Shown: positions 6,717 through 13,833 of the stretch, piece by piece
Position numbering within the stretch: the stretch's first letter is position 1
How the letters are laid out: the number at the start of each line of letters is the position of its first letter
Assembly: GCA_022739095.1 (NCBI GenBank)
Contig: JAIJEI010000015.1
Coordinates: 1-19,932, forward strand
DNA: 19,932 nt
Origin: Bifidobacterium sp.
GTDB taxonomy: Bacteria; Actinomycetota; Actinomycetes; Actinomycetales; Bifidobacteriaceae
Direction: 5' to 3'
The notes under the pieces: model-generated
Told to the model about the DNA's origin: nothing
Database searches by the model: none
The model's input: the letters and a program-made list of their open reading frames with translations, nothing else
Made by a program: the position numbers and the translations under genes

Positions 6717-6722
6717 ATTATC
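6717..6722 (-). promoter_or_regulatory. Possible -10 element for guaA
   Basis: On the minus strand GATAAT, preceded by AGT, lies about 50 bases before the guaA ATG. No good -35 sequence is found at the normal distance, so this is only a candidate. Confidence 0.3.
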
Positions 6723-7092
6723 ACTGGTCAAGGCGACAAGGCCGACACGCAGAGCCTATGTGCGCAAATCGAACAAACTGCATGCCTGTAGTCGGACAAC
6801 ACGCCGATTTCAAACATGGGAAATCGAACGTGCGCTGTTCTAGCCAAATGCTGGATTTCCGCATGCTTCCGCCGTTTTGAAAAAGTATGTTGAAAAAACT
6901 AATGTTGACAAACGGTCAGTTGAACCGCACAAATACTGAAATTTCCGCAACAATTTCGAACACACCCGCAAGAAATCGTTCAAAAGTCGCGTTGTCCTCG
7001 TACCATGACGATTGACTGGGAACGGAAAACCTTGGCACCGCAAGGGTCAGGGACCGTGACCGAACAGAAATAATCAATCGCACGATTACGTG

Positions 7093-7108
7093 CAGGAGTA
7101 CAGGAGTA
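7093..7108 (+). promoter_or_regulatory. Tandemly duplicated Shine-Dalgarno unit of xfp
   Basis: CAGGAGTA is repeated exactly twice in tandem (7093-7100, 7101-7108). The second copy is optimally spaced from the ATG at 7112 and decides that start; the first would be 8 bases too far upstream. Confidence 0.7.
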
Positions 7109-7111
7109 TAC

Positions 7112-9589
7112 ATGACGAGTCCTGTTATTGGCACCCCTTGGAAGAAGCTCAGCGCTCCGGTTTCCGAGGAAGCCCTCGAAGGCGTTGACAAGTACTGGCG
7201 CGTTGCCAACTACCTTTCCATCGGCCAGATTTATCTGCGTTCCAACCCGCTGATGAAGGAGCCCTTCACCCGCGAGGATGTGAAGCACCGTCTGGTGGGC
7301 CACTGGGGCACTACCCCTGGCCTGAACTTCCTCATCGGCCACATCAACCGTTTCATTGCTGACCATGGCCAGAACACCGTGATCATCATGGGCCCGGGCC
7401 ACGGTGGCCCGGCCGGTACCTCCCAGTCCTACTTGGACGGCACCTACACCGAGACCTTCCCGAAGATCACCAAGGACGAAGCTGGTCTGCAGAAGTTCTT
7501 CCGTCAGTTCTCTTACCCGGGCGGCATTCCGTCCCACTTCGCTCCGGAGACCCCGGGCTCCATCCACGAGGGTGGTGAGCTGGGTTACGCTCTGTCCCAC
7601 GCTTACGGCGCCATCATGGACAACCCGAGCCTGTTCGTCCCGGCCATCATCGGCGACGGCGAGGCCGAGACCGGCCCGCTGGCCACCGGTTGGCAGTCCA
7701 ACAAGCTCGTGAACCCGCGCACCGACGGTATCGTGCTGCCGATCCTGCACCTCAACGGCTACAAGATCGCCAACCCGACCATCCTGTCCCGCATCTCCGA
7801 CGAAGAGCTCCACGAGTTCTTCCACGGCATGGGTTACGAGCCCTACGAGTTCGTTGCTGGCTTCGATGACGAGGACCACATGTCCATCCACCGTCGCTTC
7901 GCCGAGCTGTGGGAGACCATCTGGGACGATATCTGCGACATCAAGGCCGCCGCTCAGACCGACAACGTGCACCGTCCGTTCTACCCGATGCTGATCTTCC
8001 GCACCCCGAAGGGCTGGACCTGCCCGAAGTACATCGACGGCAAGAAGACCGAGGGCTCCTGGCGCTCTCACCAGGTGCCGCTGGCTTCCGCCCGCGACAC
8101 CGAGGCCCACTTCGAGGTCCTCAAGAACTGGCTCGAGTCCTACAAGCCGGAAGAGCTGTTCGACGCCAACGGCGCTGTCAAGGACGACGTCCTTGCCTTC
8201 ATGCCGAAGGGCGAGCTGCGTATCGGTGCCAACCCGAACGCCAACGGTGGTGTGATCCGCGACGACCTGAAGCTGCCGAACCTCGAAGACTACGAGGTCA
8301 AGGAAGTGGCCGAGTACGGCCACGGCTGGGGCCAGCTCGAGGCCACCCGTACCCTGGGTGCCTTCACTCGCGACATCATCAAGAACAACCCGCGCGACTT
8401 CCGTATCTTCGGACCGGATGAGACCGCTTCCAACCGTCTGCAGGCTTCCTACGAAGTCACCAACAAGCAGTGGGATGCCGGCTACATCTCCGACGAGGTC
8501 GACGAGCACATGCACGTCTCCGGCCAGGTCGTTGAGCAGCTGTCCGAGCACCAGATGGAAGGCTTCCTCGAGGCCTACCTGCTGACCGGTCGTCACGGCA
8601 TCTGGAGCTCCTACGAGTCCTTCGTCCACGTGATCGACTCCATGCTGAACCAGCACGCCAAGTGGCTTGAGGCTACCGTCCGCGAGATTCCGTGGCGCAA
8701 GCCGATCGCCTCCATGAACCTGCTGGTCTCCTCCCACGTCTGGCGTCAGGACCACAACGGCTTCTCCCACCAGGACCCGGGTGTCACCTCCGTCCTGCTG
8801 AACAAGTGCTTCCACAACGATCACGTCATCGGCATTTACTTCGCCACCGATGCGAACATGCTGTTGGCCATCGCCGAGAAGTGCTACAAGTCCACCAACA
8901 AGATCAACGCCATTATCGCTGGTAAGCAGCCTGCTGCCACCTGGCTGACCTTGGACGAAGCTCGTGCCGAGCTCGAGAAGGGTGCCGCCGCTTGGGATTG
9001 GGCTTCCACCGCCAAGAACAACGATGAGGCCGAGGTCGTGCTTGCCGCCGCCGGTGATGTTCCGACTCAGGAGATCATGGCTGCTTCCGACAAGCTGAAG
9101 GAACTGGGCGTCAAGTTCAAGGTTGTGAACGTTGCCGATCTGCTCTCCCTGCAGTCCGCCAAGGAGAACGACGAGGCTCTGACCGACGAGGAGTTCGCCG
9201 ACATCTTCACCGCCGACAAGCCGGTGCTGTTCGCGTACCACTCCTACGCTCACGATGTGCGCGGCCTGATCTACGACCGTCCGAACCACGACAACTTCAA
9301 CGTCCACGGCTACGAGGAGGAGGGCTCCACCACCACCCCGTACGACATGGTTCGTGTCAACCGCATCGACCGCTACGAGCTGACCGCTGAGGCTCTGCGC
9401 ATGATCGACGCCGACAAGTACGCCGACAAGATCGACGAGCTCGAGAAGTTCCGTGATGAGGCCTTCCAGTTCGCCGTCGACAAGGGTTACGACCACCCGG
9501 ACTACACCGACTGGGTGTACTCCGGCGTGAACACCGACAAGAAGGGCGCCGTCACCGCTACCGCCGCTACCGCTGGCGACAACGAGTGA
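7112..9589 (+). CDS. xfp: Xylulose-5-phosphate/fructose-6-phosphate phosphoketolase
   Basis: This is the key enzyme of the bifid shunt. It cleaves fructose-6-phosphate and xylulose-5-phosphate with phosphate to acetyl phosphate plus erythrose-4-phosphate or glyceraldehyde-3-phosphate, using thiamine diphosphate and Mg2+. The protein has 825 residues, the usual bifidobacterial length. Visible signatures are GHWGTTPG with catalytic-region His64, MGPGHGGPAG at 93-102, EGGELGY at 153-159, and the thiamine diphosphate motif GDGEAETGPL at 181-190. The C-terminal half carries the expected HNGFSHQDPG segment of the pyrimidine-binding domain. The gene is rich in favoured codons with C or G at third positions, in line with very high expression. 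It is a single transcription unit ending in tandem TGA TAA stops and a triple hairpin. The ATG is set by the AGGAGT ribosome binding site. Confidence 0.98.
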   Translation: MTSPVIGTPWKKLSAPVSEEALEGVDKYWRVANYLSIGQIYLRSNPLMKEPFTREDVKHRLVGHWGTTPGLNFLIGHINRFIADHGQNTVIIMGPGHGGPAGTSQSYLDGTYTETFPKITKDEAGLQKFFRQFSYPGGIPSHFAPETPGSIHEGGELGYALSHAYGAIMDNPSLFVPAIIGDGEAETGPLATGWQSNKLVNPRTDGIVLPILHLNGYKIANPTILSRISDEELHEFFHGMGYEPYEFVAGFDDEDHMSIHRRFAELWETIWDDICDIKAAAQTDNVHRPFYPMLIFRTPKGWTCPKYIDGKKTEGSWRSHQVPLASARDTEAHFEVLKNWLESYKPEELFDANGAVKDDVLAFMPKGELRIGANPNANGGVIRDDLKLPNLEDYEVKEVAEYGHGWGQLEATRTLGAFTRDIIKNNPRDFRIFGPDETASNRLQASYEVTNKQWDAGYISDEVDEHMHVSGQVVEQLSEHQMEGFLEAYLLTGRHGIWSSYESFVHVIDSMLNQHAKWLEATVREIPWRKPIASMNLLVSSHVWRQDHNGFSHQDPGVTSVLLNKCFHNDHVIGIYFATDANMLLAIAEKCYKSTNKINAIIAGKQPAATWLTLDEARAELEKGAAAWDWASTAKNNDEAEVVLAAAGDVPTQEIMAASDKLKELGVKFKVVNVADLLSLQSAKENDEALTDEEFADIFTADKPVLFAYHSYAHDVRGLIYDRPNHDNFNVHGYEEEGSTTTPYDMVRVNRIDRYELTAEALRMIDADKYADKIDELEKFRDEAFQFAVDKGYDHPDYTDWVYSGVNTDKKGAVTATAATAGDNE

Positions 9590-9590
9590 T

Positions 9591-9654
9591 AACACCTCCA
9601 CGGTGTTGTTAGTTCGCTAACACCAAAGGGCTCGGGGTTCGTCCCGAGCCCTTT
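9591..9654. terminator. Three consecutive hairpins between xfp and the HAD gene
   Basis: Right after the xfp stop come AACACC/GGTGTT (9591-9596, 9602-9607), GTTAG-TTCG-CTAAC (9608-9621), and a strong 12-base stem, AAAGGGCTCGGG/CCCGAGCCCTTT (9625-9636, 9643-9654). The last starts with A's and ends with T's, so it can stop transcription from both the converging genes. Confidence 0.8.
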
Positions 9655-9710
9655 GCTTATTCATAAGCCCTGTCACGGCGAGGCAGAACAAAGCGAACTG
9701 TTGTGATGTT

Positions 9711-10541
9711 TTAGTCGCGTAGCACCCCGAAATGCAGTAGGGCGTTGAGTACGCCGTCGTGGTCCACGTCATCGGTGATGTAATCGGCGGCGGCCTTTGG
9801 CTCGGCGGTCGCATTGCCCATCGCGACCCCGATGCCGGCGTAGGCGAGCATATCCGTGTCATTGCCGCCATCGCCGAAGGCCATGGTCTGTTCGCACGTG
9901 ATGCCGTAATGCGCCATGAACCGCTGGATGCCACGCGGCTTGCCGCCATCGGCCGGAATCAGATCCGTGAAATCCGGATGCCAACGCACCCCGCGCACAT
10001 TGCTGCACAGTCCCACCAGTTCGGCCTCCAACTCGGGCCCGACAAAGGGACTGATCTGGAAAGTCTCATGATCCAGCGCGCGGGTGCGTGGGTCCTCGAA
10101 ATACCGGGTCGGTGCGGTTTTGCCCAGTTTGCTCCACGTGGCGCGAAGCAGATCATTGGACTGGTTGAAGTACACGTAATCCTTCTCGCCGAAATTGCAC
10201 ACCACATCAAGGTGACGGTCCAGCCAGTCGAGAATCACCTCAATATCAGCGGTATCCAAGGCCTGCGAGGCAAAGAAGCCGGTGTCATCAAAGCAATACT
10301 GCCCATTGAACGCCACCACGCCATCGAACGTCACCGGCATGGTATCCAGCACCACGTGCATCTGTGAAGGCGCACGGCCCGTGCAGATCAGCACCTTGAC
10401 GCCTGCGGCCTGCAGCCGGTGAATCGCCTCGATTGTGGAATCCGGCACCGTATGGGTCGTGAAACTGGTGAGCGTGCCATCGATATCGAAGAATACGGCT
10501 CGGATATCGGCATTGGCGGTATCGGTAGTCATAGCTTCCAT
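9711..10541 (-). CDS. Cof-type HAD-superfamily phosphatase
   Basis: This is a 276-residue cytoplasmic hydrolase of HAD subfamily IIB, a group that dephosphorylates sugar phosphates and similar metabolites. Motif I, FFDIDGTLT, gives Asp19 and Asp21. Motif II is LICTGRAP, and motif IV is FGDGGNDTDMLAYAGIGVAMGNA near the C-terminus, with the cap domain between them. Three in-frame ATGs are possible (10583, 10541, 10532). I prefer 10541 because AGAGGGG lies 8 bases before it; the longest form adds a low-complexity stretch with no ribosome binding site. The real substrate cannot be read from the sequence. It converges with xfp and diverges from metQ, so it is probably a single-gene unit. Confidence 0.88.
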   Translation of the reverse strand: MEAMTTDTANADIRAVFFDIDGTLTSFTTHTVPDSTIEAIHRLQAAGVKVLICTGRAPSQMHVVLDTMPVTFDGVVAFNGQYCFDDTGFFASQALDTADIEVILDWLDRHLDVVCNFGEKDYVYFNQSNDLLRATWSKLGKTAPTRYFEDPRTRALDHETFQISPFVGPELEAELVGLCSNVRGVRWHPDFTDLIPADGGKPRGIQRFMAHYGITCEQTMAFGDGGNDTDMLAYAGIGVAMGNATAEPKAAADYITDDVDHDGVLNALLHFGVLRD

Positions 10542-10733
10542 TGTCAAAGCCCCTCTCGACGTGCTTTCCGGCGTGTTCGGCACGCCTATAGCGGGTTATC
10601 AAACGCACGAATCCCGGCCATTGCATGCGCGCCATAAAAGACACCTATACGGCAATCGGCCATTTTTCGACACTTTCGCGGTTCAAATGCGTTATGGTGT
10701 TACCCGACATCAATTTTGGAGAGAGGAAATCCA
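10542..10733. other. Divergent HAD gene/metQ intergenic region
   Basis: This 192-base spacer must hold both promoters. I see a small hairpin, GGCGTG-TTCGG-CACGCC (10570-10586), in what would be the leader of the HAD gene. On the plus strand only weak promoter-like pieces appear (TATGGT at 10693-10698). I recognise no SAM riboswitch. GAGAGGAAA (10720-10728) is the metQ ribosome binding site. Confidence 0.4.
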
Positions 10734-11714
10734 ATGACAACAGCAACCCAGCCGGCAACCCCGGCCGCTCCTAACAATAACGAGCCGGTGCGTGTGAACC
10801 ACACCGCCCGCAACGTCATCATCACCATCGTGGTCGTGGCGATTATCGCCGTGGCCGCGTTCTTCGGCTACCGCGCGTTTGCCGGTGCCAACGAGTCGTC
10901 CGCCAAGGGCAGCAAGGACAACCCGGTCAAGATCGGCGTGGTCGGTGCCACCAACCCCGAATGGGTCAAGTTCAAGCAGAACGCCGAGAAGGCCGGCGTC
11001 TACGTCGACATCGTCGATTTCCAGGACTACACCTCCGAAAACCCGGCCCTCGACTCCGGTGAGTTGGACCTCAACGAATTCCAGCACCTGCTTTATCTGG
11101 CCAACTACAACGTGAGCAACAAGAAGGACCTGCAGCCCATCGGCGGTACCGCCATCTATCCGCTCGGCGTGTACTCCACCAAGGTCAAGGACATCAAGGA
11201 CCTGAAACAGGGCGACACCGTCACCATCCCGAACGACGAAACCAACCAGGCCCGCGCCATCGGCGTACTCAAGGCCGCCGGTCTCGTGACGCTCAAGGGC
11301 GACTGGACCGCCTTCTCCACCCCGGCCGACATCGATGAAGCCAAGAGCAAGGTCAAGGTCACCCCGCTCAAGGCCGAACAGGTGGCCACCACCCTGAAGG
11401 ACCCGACCATCGCCGCCGGTGTGGTCAACAACGACTACGTGGCCGACGCCGGCCTCAACCCGAAGGACGCCATCTACCAGGATGACGCCGAATCCGAAGA
11501 AGCTCGCCCCTACATCAACGTGTGGGTGGCCCGCAAGACGGACGTGAACAACGAGACCTACAAGAAGCTCGTCTCCATCTTCCAGCAGAAGGATGTGCTC
11601 GACGCCCTGCAGAAGAACTCCGGCGGTACCGCGGTGTTCGCCGACAAGTTCAGCGCCAGCGAGCTGCAAGGCTTCCTGTCCGACATCGAGAAGGATGCCA
11701 AGGCCCAGCAGTGA
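10734..11714 (+). CDS. metQ: Methionine ABC transporter substrate-binding protein (NlpA/MetQ family)
   Basis: This 326-residue protein has the MetQ/NlpA domain from about residue 60: KIGVVGATNPEWVKF, then DFQDYTSENPALDSGELDLN, GVYSTKVKDIKDLKQGDTV and IPNDETNQARAI. It should capture methionine, probably D- and L-forms, outside the membrane. The N-terminus is unusual. About 26 hydrophilic residues are followed by a hydrophobic segment (NVIITIVVVAIIAVAAFF, about 27-44) with no lipobox and no cysteine, so it is probably held by an uncleaved signal anchor instead of a lipid. The ATG at 10734 is chosen over an upstream TTG because GAGAGGAAA precedes it. It is the first gene of metQNI, 133 bases before metN, with a hairpin in between that may set their relative expression. 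Confidence 0.92.
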   Translation: MTTATQPATPAAPNNNEPVRVNHTARNVIITIVVVAIIAVAAFFGYRAFAGANESSAKGSKDNPVKIGVVGATNPEWVKFKQNAEKAGVYVDIVDFQDYTSENPALDSGELDLNEFQHLLYLANYNVSNKKDLQPIGGTAIYPLGVYSTKVKDIKDLKQGDTVTIPNDETNQARAIGVLKAAGLVTLKGDWTAFSTPADIDEAKSKVKVTPLKAEQVATTLKDPTIAAGVVNNDYVADAGLNPKDAIYQDDAESEEARPYINVWVARKTDVNNETYKKLVSIFQQKDVLDALQKNSGGTAVFADKFSASELQGFLSDIEKDAKAQQ

Positions 11715-11764
11715 GCCGTGACTGATACAATCGCACGACTAACCTATCCATAGCCATTACCACC

Positions 11765-11809
11765 AAGCGGAGCGAGTACCCGAGCCAACAATCGGGATTC
11801 GCTCCGCTT
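11765..11809 (+). promoter_or_regulatory. Nested hairpin between metQ and metN
   Basis: AAGCGGAGCGA (11765-11775) pairs perfectly with TCGCTCCGCTT (11799-11809), and inside it CCCGA (11779-11783) can pair with TCGGG (11792-11796). There is no T tract, so full termination is unlikely. It may protect the metQ message 3' end or attenuate metNI, a common way to make more binding protein than transporter. Confidence 0.5.
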
Positions 11810-11847
11810 CCGTGACCGGACACCAACAACCAGCATCAGGGAGCACT

Positions 11848-13062
11848 ATGAGCGACCCCATCATCACCTTCGACCATGTCGTGAAGGAATTCAAAACACG
11901 CGGACGCGGCGCGAAGATCGCACGAGCCGTGGATGACGTCAACCTGACCATCGATCGCGGCGACATCTTCGGCATCATCGGCTATTCCGGTGCCGGCAAA
12001 TCCACACTGGTCCGGCTTATCAACGCGCTCGAACGACCCACCTCAGGCACAGTGACCGTGCTCGGTACCGATATCACCGGTTTGAGTGAGACCAAGCTGC
12101 GACCCATCCGTCAGAAAATCGGCATGATTTTCCAGCAGTTCAACCTGTTCTCCACCAAAACCGTGGCCCAGAATATCGCCTACCCACTGCAACTCGATCA
12201 CTGGCGCAAGGACTATCAGGATCGCCGCGTCAACGAGCTCCTCGAATTCGTGGGCCTTAGCGAGCACGCAAACAAATACCCCTCGCAGTTGTCCGGCGGC
12301 CAGAAGCAGCGTGTCGGCATTGCCCGCGCATTGGCCACTAATCCGGAAATCCTGCTCGCCGACGAAGCCACCAGCGCGCTCGACCCGGAAACCACCACCG
12401 AAGTGCTGGCCTTGCTCAAGCGTGTGAACGAGGAATTCGGCATCACCATCGTGCTTATCACCCACCAGATGAACGTGGTCCAGCAGATTGCCGGCCGCGT
12501 GGCCGTAATGAGCGCCGGACGCGTGGTCGAATCCGGCGACGTATACGACGTGTTCGCTGCACCCCAGCAGCCGGTGACCAAGCGATTCATCGCCACCGCA
12601 TTGTCTGGCCTGCCCGAGGAAGACCGGGTCGAGCGATTGCATCACGAATGGCCGGGCCGCATCGTCACCGTGCTCATCCGCCAAAAGGACGTTTCCGGCA
12701 CCCAAGGCCACGAACTCAAGGCATCCGGACAGAACATCTCCGAACTCATCGCCAAATACGGCGTCGAATCCAGCCTGCTCTACGGCGGCATCGACACGGT
12801 CAAAGGCACCGCCATCGGCGCCATCACCTACGAATTCAACGGGCCCGGCTGGCACGTGGACGAATTCCTGCGCGAGCTCGCCGCCAATAGCGACGTCATC
12901 GACTTCGGCACCGCCGCAAAGCCTGTGGCCTACGCAGACGCGGTCGCCGGACACGCCTCCTACGCCGAAGACCGCGCCCATGACCCACTGGCGGCCGATA
13001 CCGCCTCTGCATCCGCTGCGCCCGCCGCATCCGCCGCCGCACAAGAAGGAGCCAACGCATGA
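11848..13062 (+). CDS. metN: Methionine ABC transporter ATP-binding protein with NIL domain
   Basis: This is a 404-residue ATPase that powers methionine uptake with MetI and MetQ. Residues 1-250 form the ABC domain: Walker A GYSGAGKS (45-52), Q-loop FQQFN (95-99), signature LSGGQKQR (148-155), Walker B ILLADE (168-173) and switch His206. Residues about 269-353 form the NIL domain, which in E. coli MetN binds methionine and shuts off transport when the cell is full. The last 50 residues are an alanine-rich tail not typical of the family and of no evident function. The ATG at 11848 has AGGGAG at good spacing; an in-frame ATG at 11812 lies in the downstream flank of the hairpin and is rejected. 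The stop overlaps the metI start (ATGA), so the two are translationally coupled. Confidence 0.94.
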   Translation: MSDPIITFDHVVKEFKTRGRGAKIARAVDDVNLTIDRGDIFGIIGYSGAGKSTLVRLINALERPTSGTVTVLGTDITGLSETKLRPIRQKIGMIFQQFNLFSTKTVAQNIAYPLQLDHWRKDYQDRRVNELLEFVGLSEHANKYPSQLSGGQKQRVGIARALATNPEILLADEATSALDPETTTEVLALLKRVNEEFGITIVLITHQMNVVQQIAGRVAVMSAGRVVESGDVYDVFAAPQQPVTKRFIATALSGLPEEDRVERLHHEWPGRIVTVLIRQKDVSGTQGHELKASGQNISELIAKYGVESSLLYGGIDTVKGTAIGAITYEFNGPGWHVDEFLRELAANSDVIDFGTAAKPVAYADAVAGHASYAEDRAHDPLAADTASASAAPAASAAAQEGANA

Positions 13063-13745
13063 TCACCCTCGCCAACCCGCGCAGCGACTGGAGCGTGCTG
13101 CGCCCCCTCCTGTTCGAGTCAATCGGCCAGACCCTGACCATGGTCCTGATCACCCTCGTCATCGGCGGATTCCTCGGCCTGATCCTCGGCGTGGTGCTCT
13201 ACGGCACCCGCCCCGGCAACCTGTTCGAGAACGCGGTCGTCTACCGCATCCTCGACATCATCGTCAACATCGTGCGCCCGATTCCGTTCATCATCTTCCT
13301 GGCCGCTATGCAGCCGCTCACCATCGTCGTGGTCGGCACGTCCATCGGCACCGTGGCCGCCATCTTCCCGATGGTGGTGATGTGCACCTTCGCCACCTCG
13401 CGTCTGGTCGAGCAGAACCTCGTGCCGGTCGACCCGGGAGTGATTGAGGCCGCGCGTTCGATGGGTGCCGGCAAGCTCACCATCATCCGCACCGTGCTCA
13501 TCCCTGAAGCCCTGGCACCGCTGATCCTGGCCTACGCCTTCCTGTTCATCGGCGTGCTCGACATGTCTGCCATGGCCGGCTACATCGGCGGTGGCGGTCT
13601 CGGTAACTTCGCCATCGCCTACGGCTACCAGAAGTTCGACCAGACCGTCACCTGGACGGCCGTGATCATCATGATCGTACTGGTCCAGGTGGTGCAGGGC
13701 ATCGCCAACGCCATCGCCAAACGACTGCTCAAACGCCAGCAATAA
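13059..13745 (+). CDS. metI: Methionine ABC transporter permease
   Basis: This is a 228-residue inner-membrane permease with about five membrane segments, the normal MetI size. The cytoplasmic EAA loop that contacts MetN is visible as EAARSMGAGKLTIIRTVLIPEA (about 142-163). The C-terminal part, MSAMAGYIGGGGLGNFAI, is characteristic of MetI-type permeases. It starts inside the metN stop (ATGA overlap at 13059-13062), ensuring equal production of the two subunits. A strong hairpin terminator follows 24 bases after the stop, which closes the metQNI operon. Confidence 0.95.
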   Translation: MITLANPRSDWSVLRPLLFESIGQTLTMVLITLVIGGFLGLILGVVLYGTRPGNLFENAVVYRILDIIVNIVRPIPFIIFLAAMQPLTIVVVGTSIGTVAAIFPMVVMCTFATSRLVEQNLVPVDPGVIEAARSMGAGKLTIIRTVLIPEALAPLILAYAFLFIGVLDMSAMAGYIGGGGLGNFAIAYGYQKFDQTVTWTAVIIMIVLVQVVQGIANAIAKRLLKRQQ

Positions 13746-13769
13746 CAAGGCATACTGACCCCATAGATC

Positions 13770-13810
13770 GCGGCCCTCGCCAATATGAAGCGAGGGCCGC
13801 AATATATTCC
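13770..13810 (+). terminator. metQNI terminator
   Basis: A perfect 11-base GC-rich stem, GCGGCCCTCGC (13770-13780) with GCGAGGGCCGC (13790-13800), has a 9-base loop and is followed by AATATATT. The T tract is poor, but position and strength fit the end of the operon. Confidence 0.75.
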
Positions 13811-13819
13811 TCGCGCTAC

Positions 13820-13833
13820 TAGAATCGGGAACC
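13820..13833 (+). promoter_or_regulatory. -10 element implying a leaderless peptidase transcript
   Basis: TAGAAT (13820-13825) lies 8 bases before the ATG at 13834. A start site at normal distance from this -10 falls on or just before the ATG, and no Shine-Dalgarno sequence is present. The -35 region coincides with the preceding terminator stem and is not recognisable. Confidence 0.45.

Larger units (their letters stand above)
6667..7111. other. Divergent guaA/xfp intergenic region
   Basis: This 445-base region separates two divergent genes and contains no convincing gene. The middle is AT-rich, with TTGA tetramers at 6877, 6890, 6905 and 6920, that is, every 13-15 bases. One of these is a perfect TTGACA (6905-6910) facing xfp; the -10 partner is poor (ACAAAT at 6929-6934, 18-base spacer). 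A start there would leave a leader of about 170 bases before xfp. Confidence 0.4.

Noticed and set aside
6980..9601. An 873-codon open frame antisense to xfp
   Set aside because: It mirrors the strong G/C third-position bias of xfp, is rich in V, G, L, D and H as such shadow frames are, and has no family motif or ribosome binding site.
10542..10733. SAM riboswitch upstream of metQ
   Set aside because: The spacer is divergent and short, and I could not find a conserved riboswitch-like core or an expression platform; only a small hairpin on the other strand's leader.
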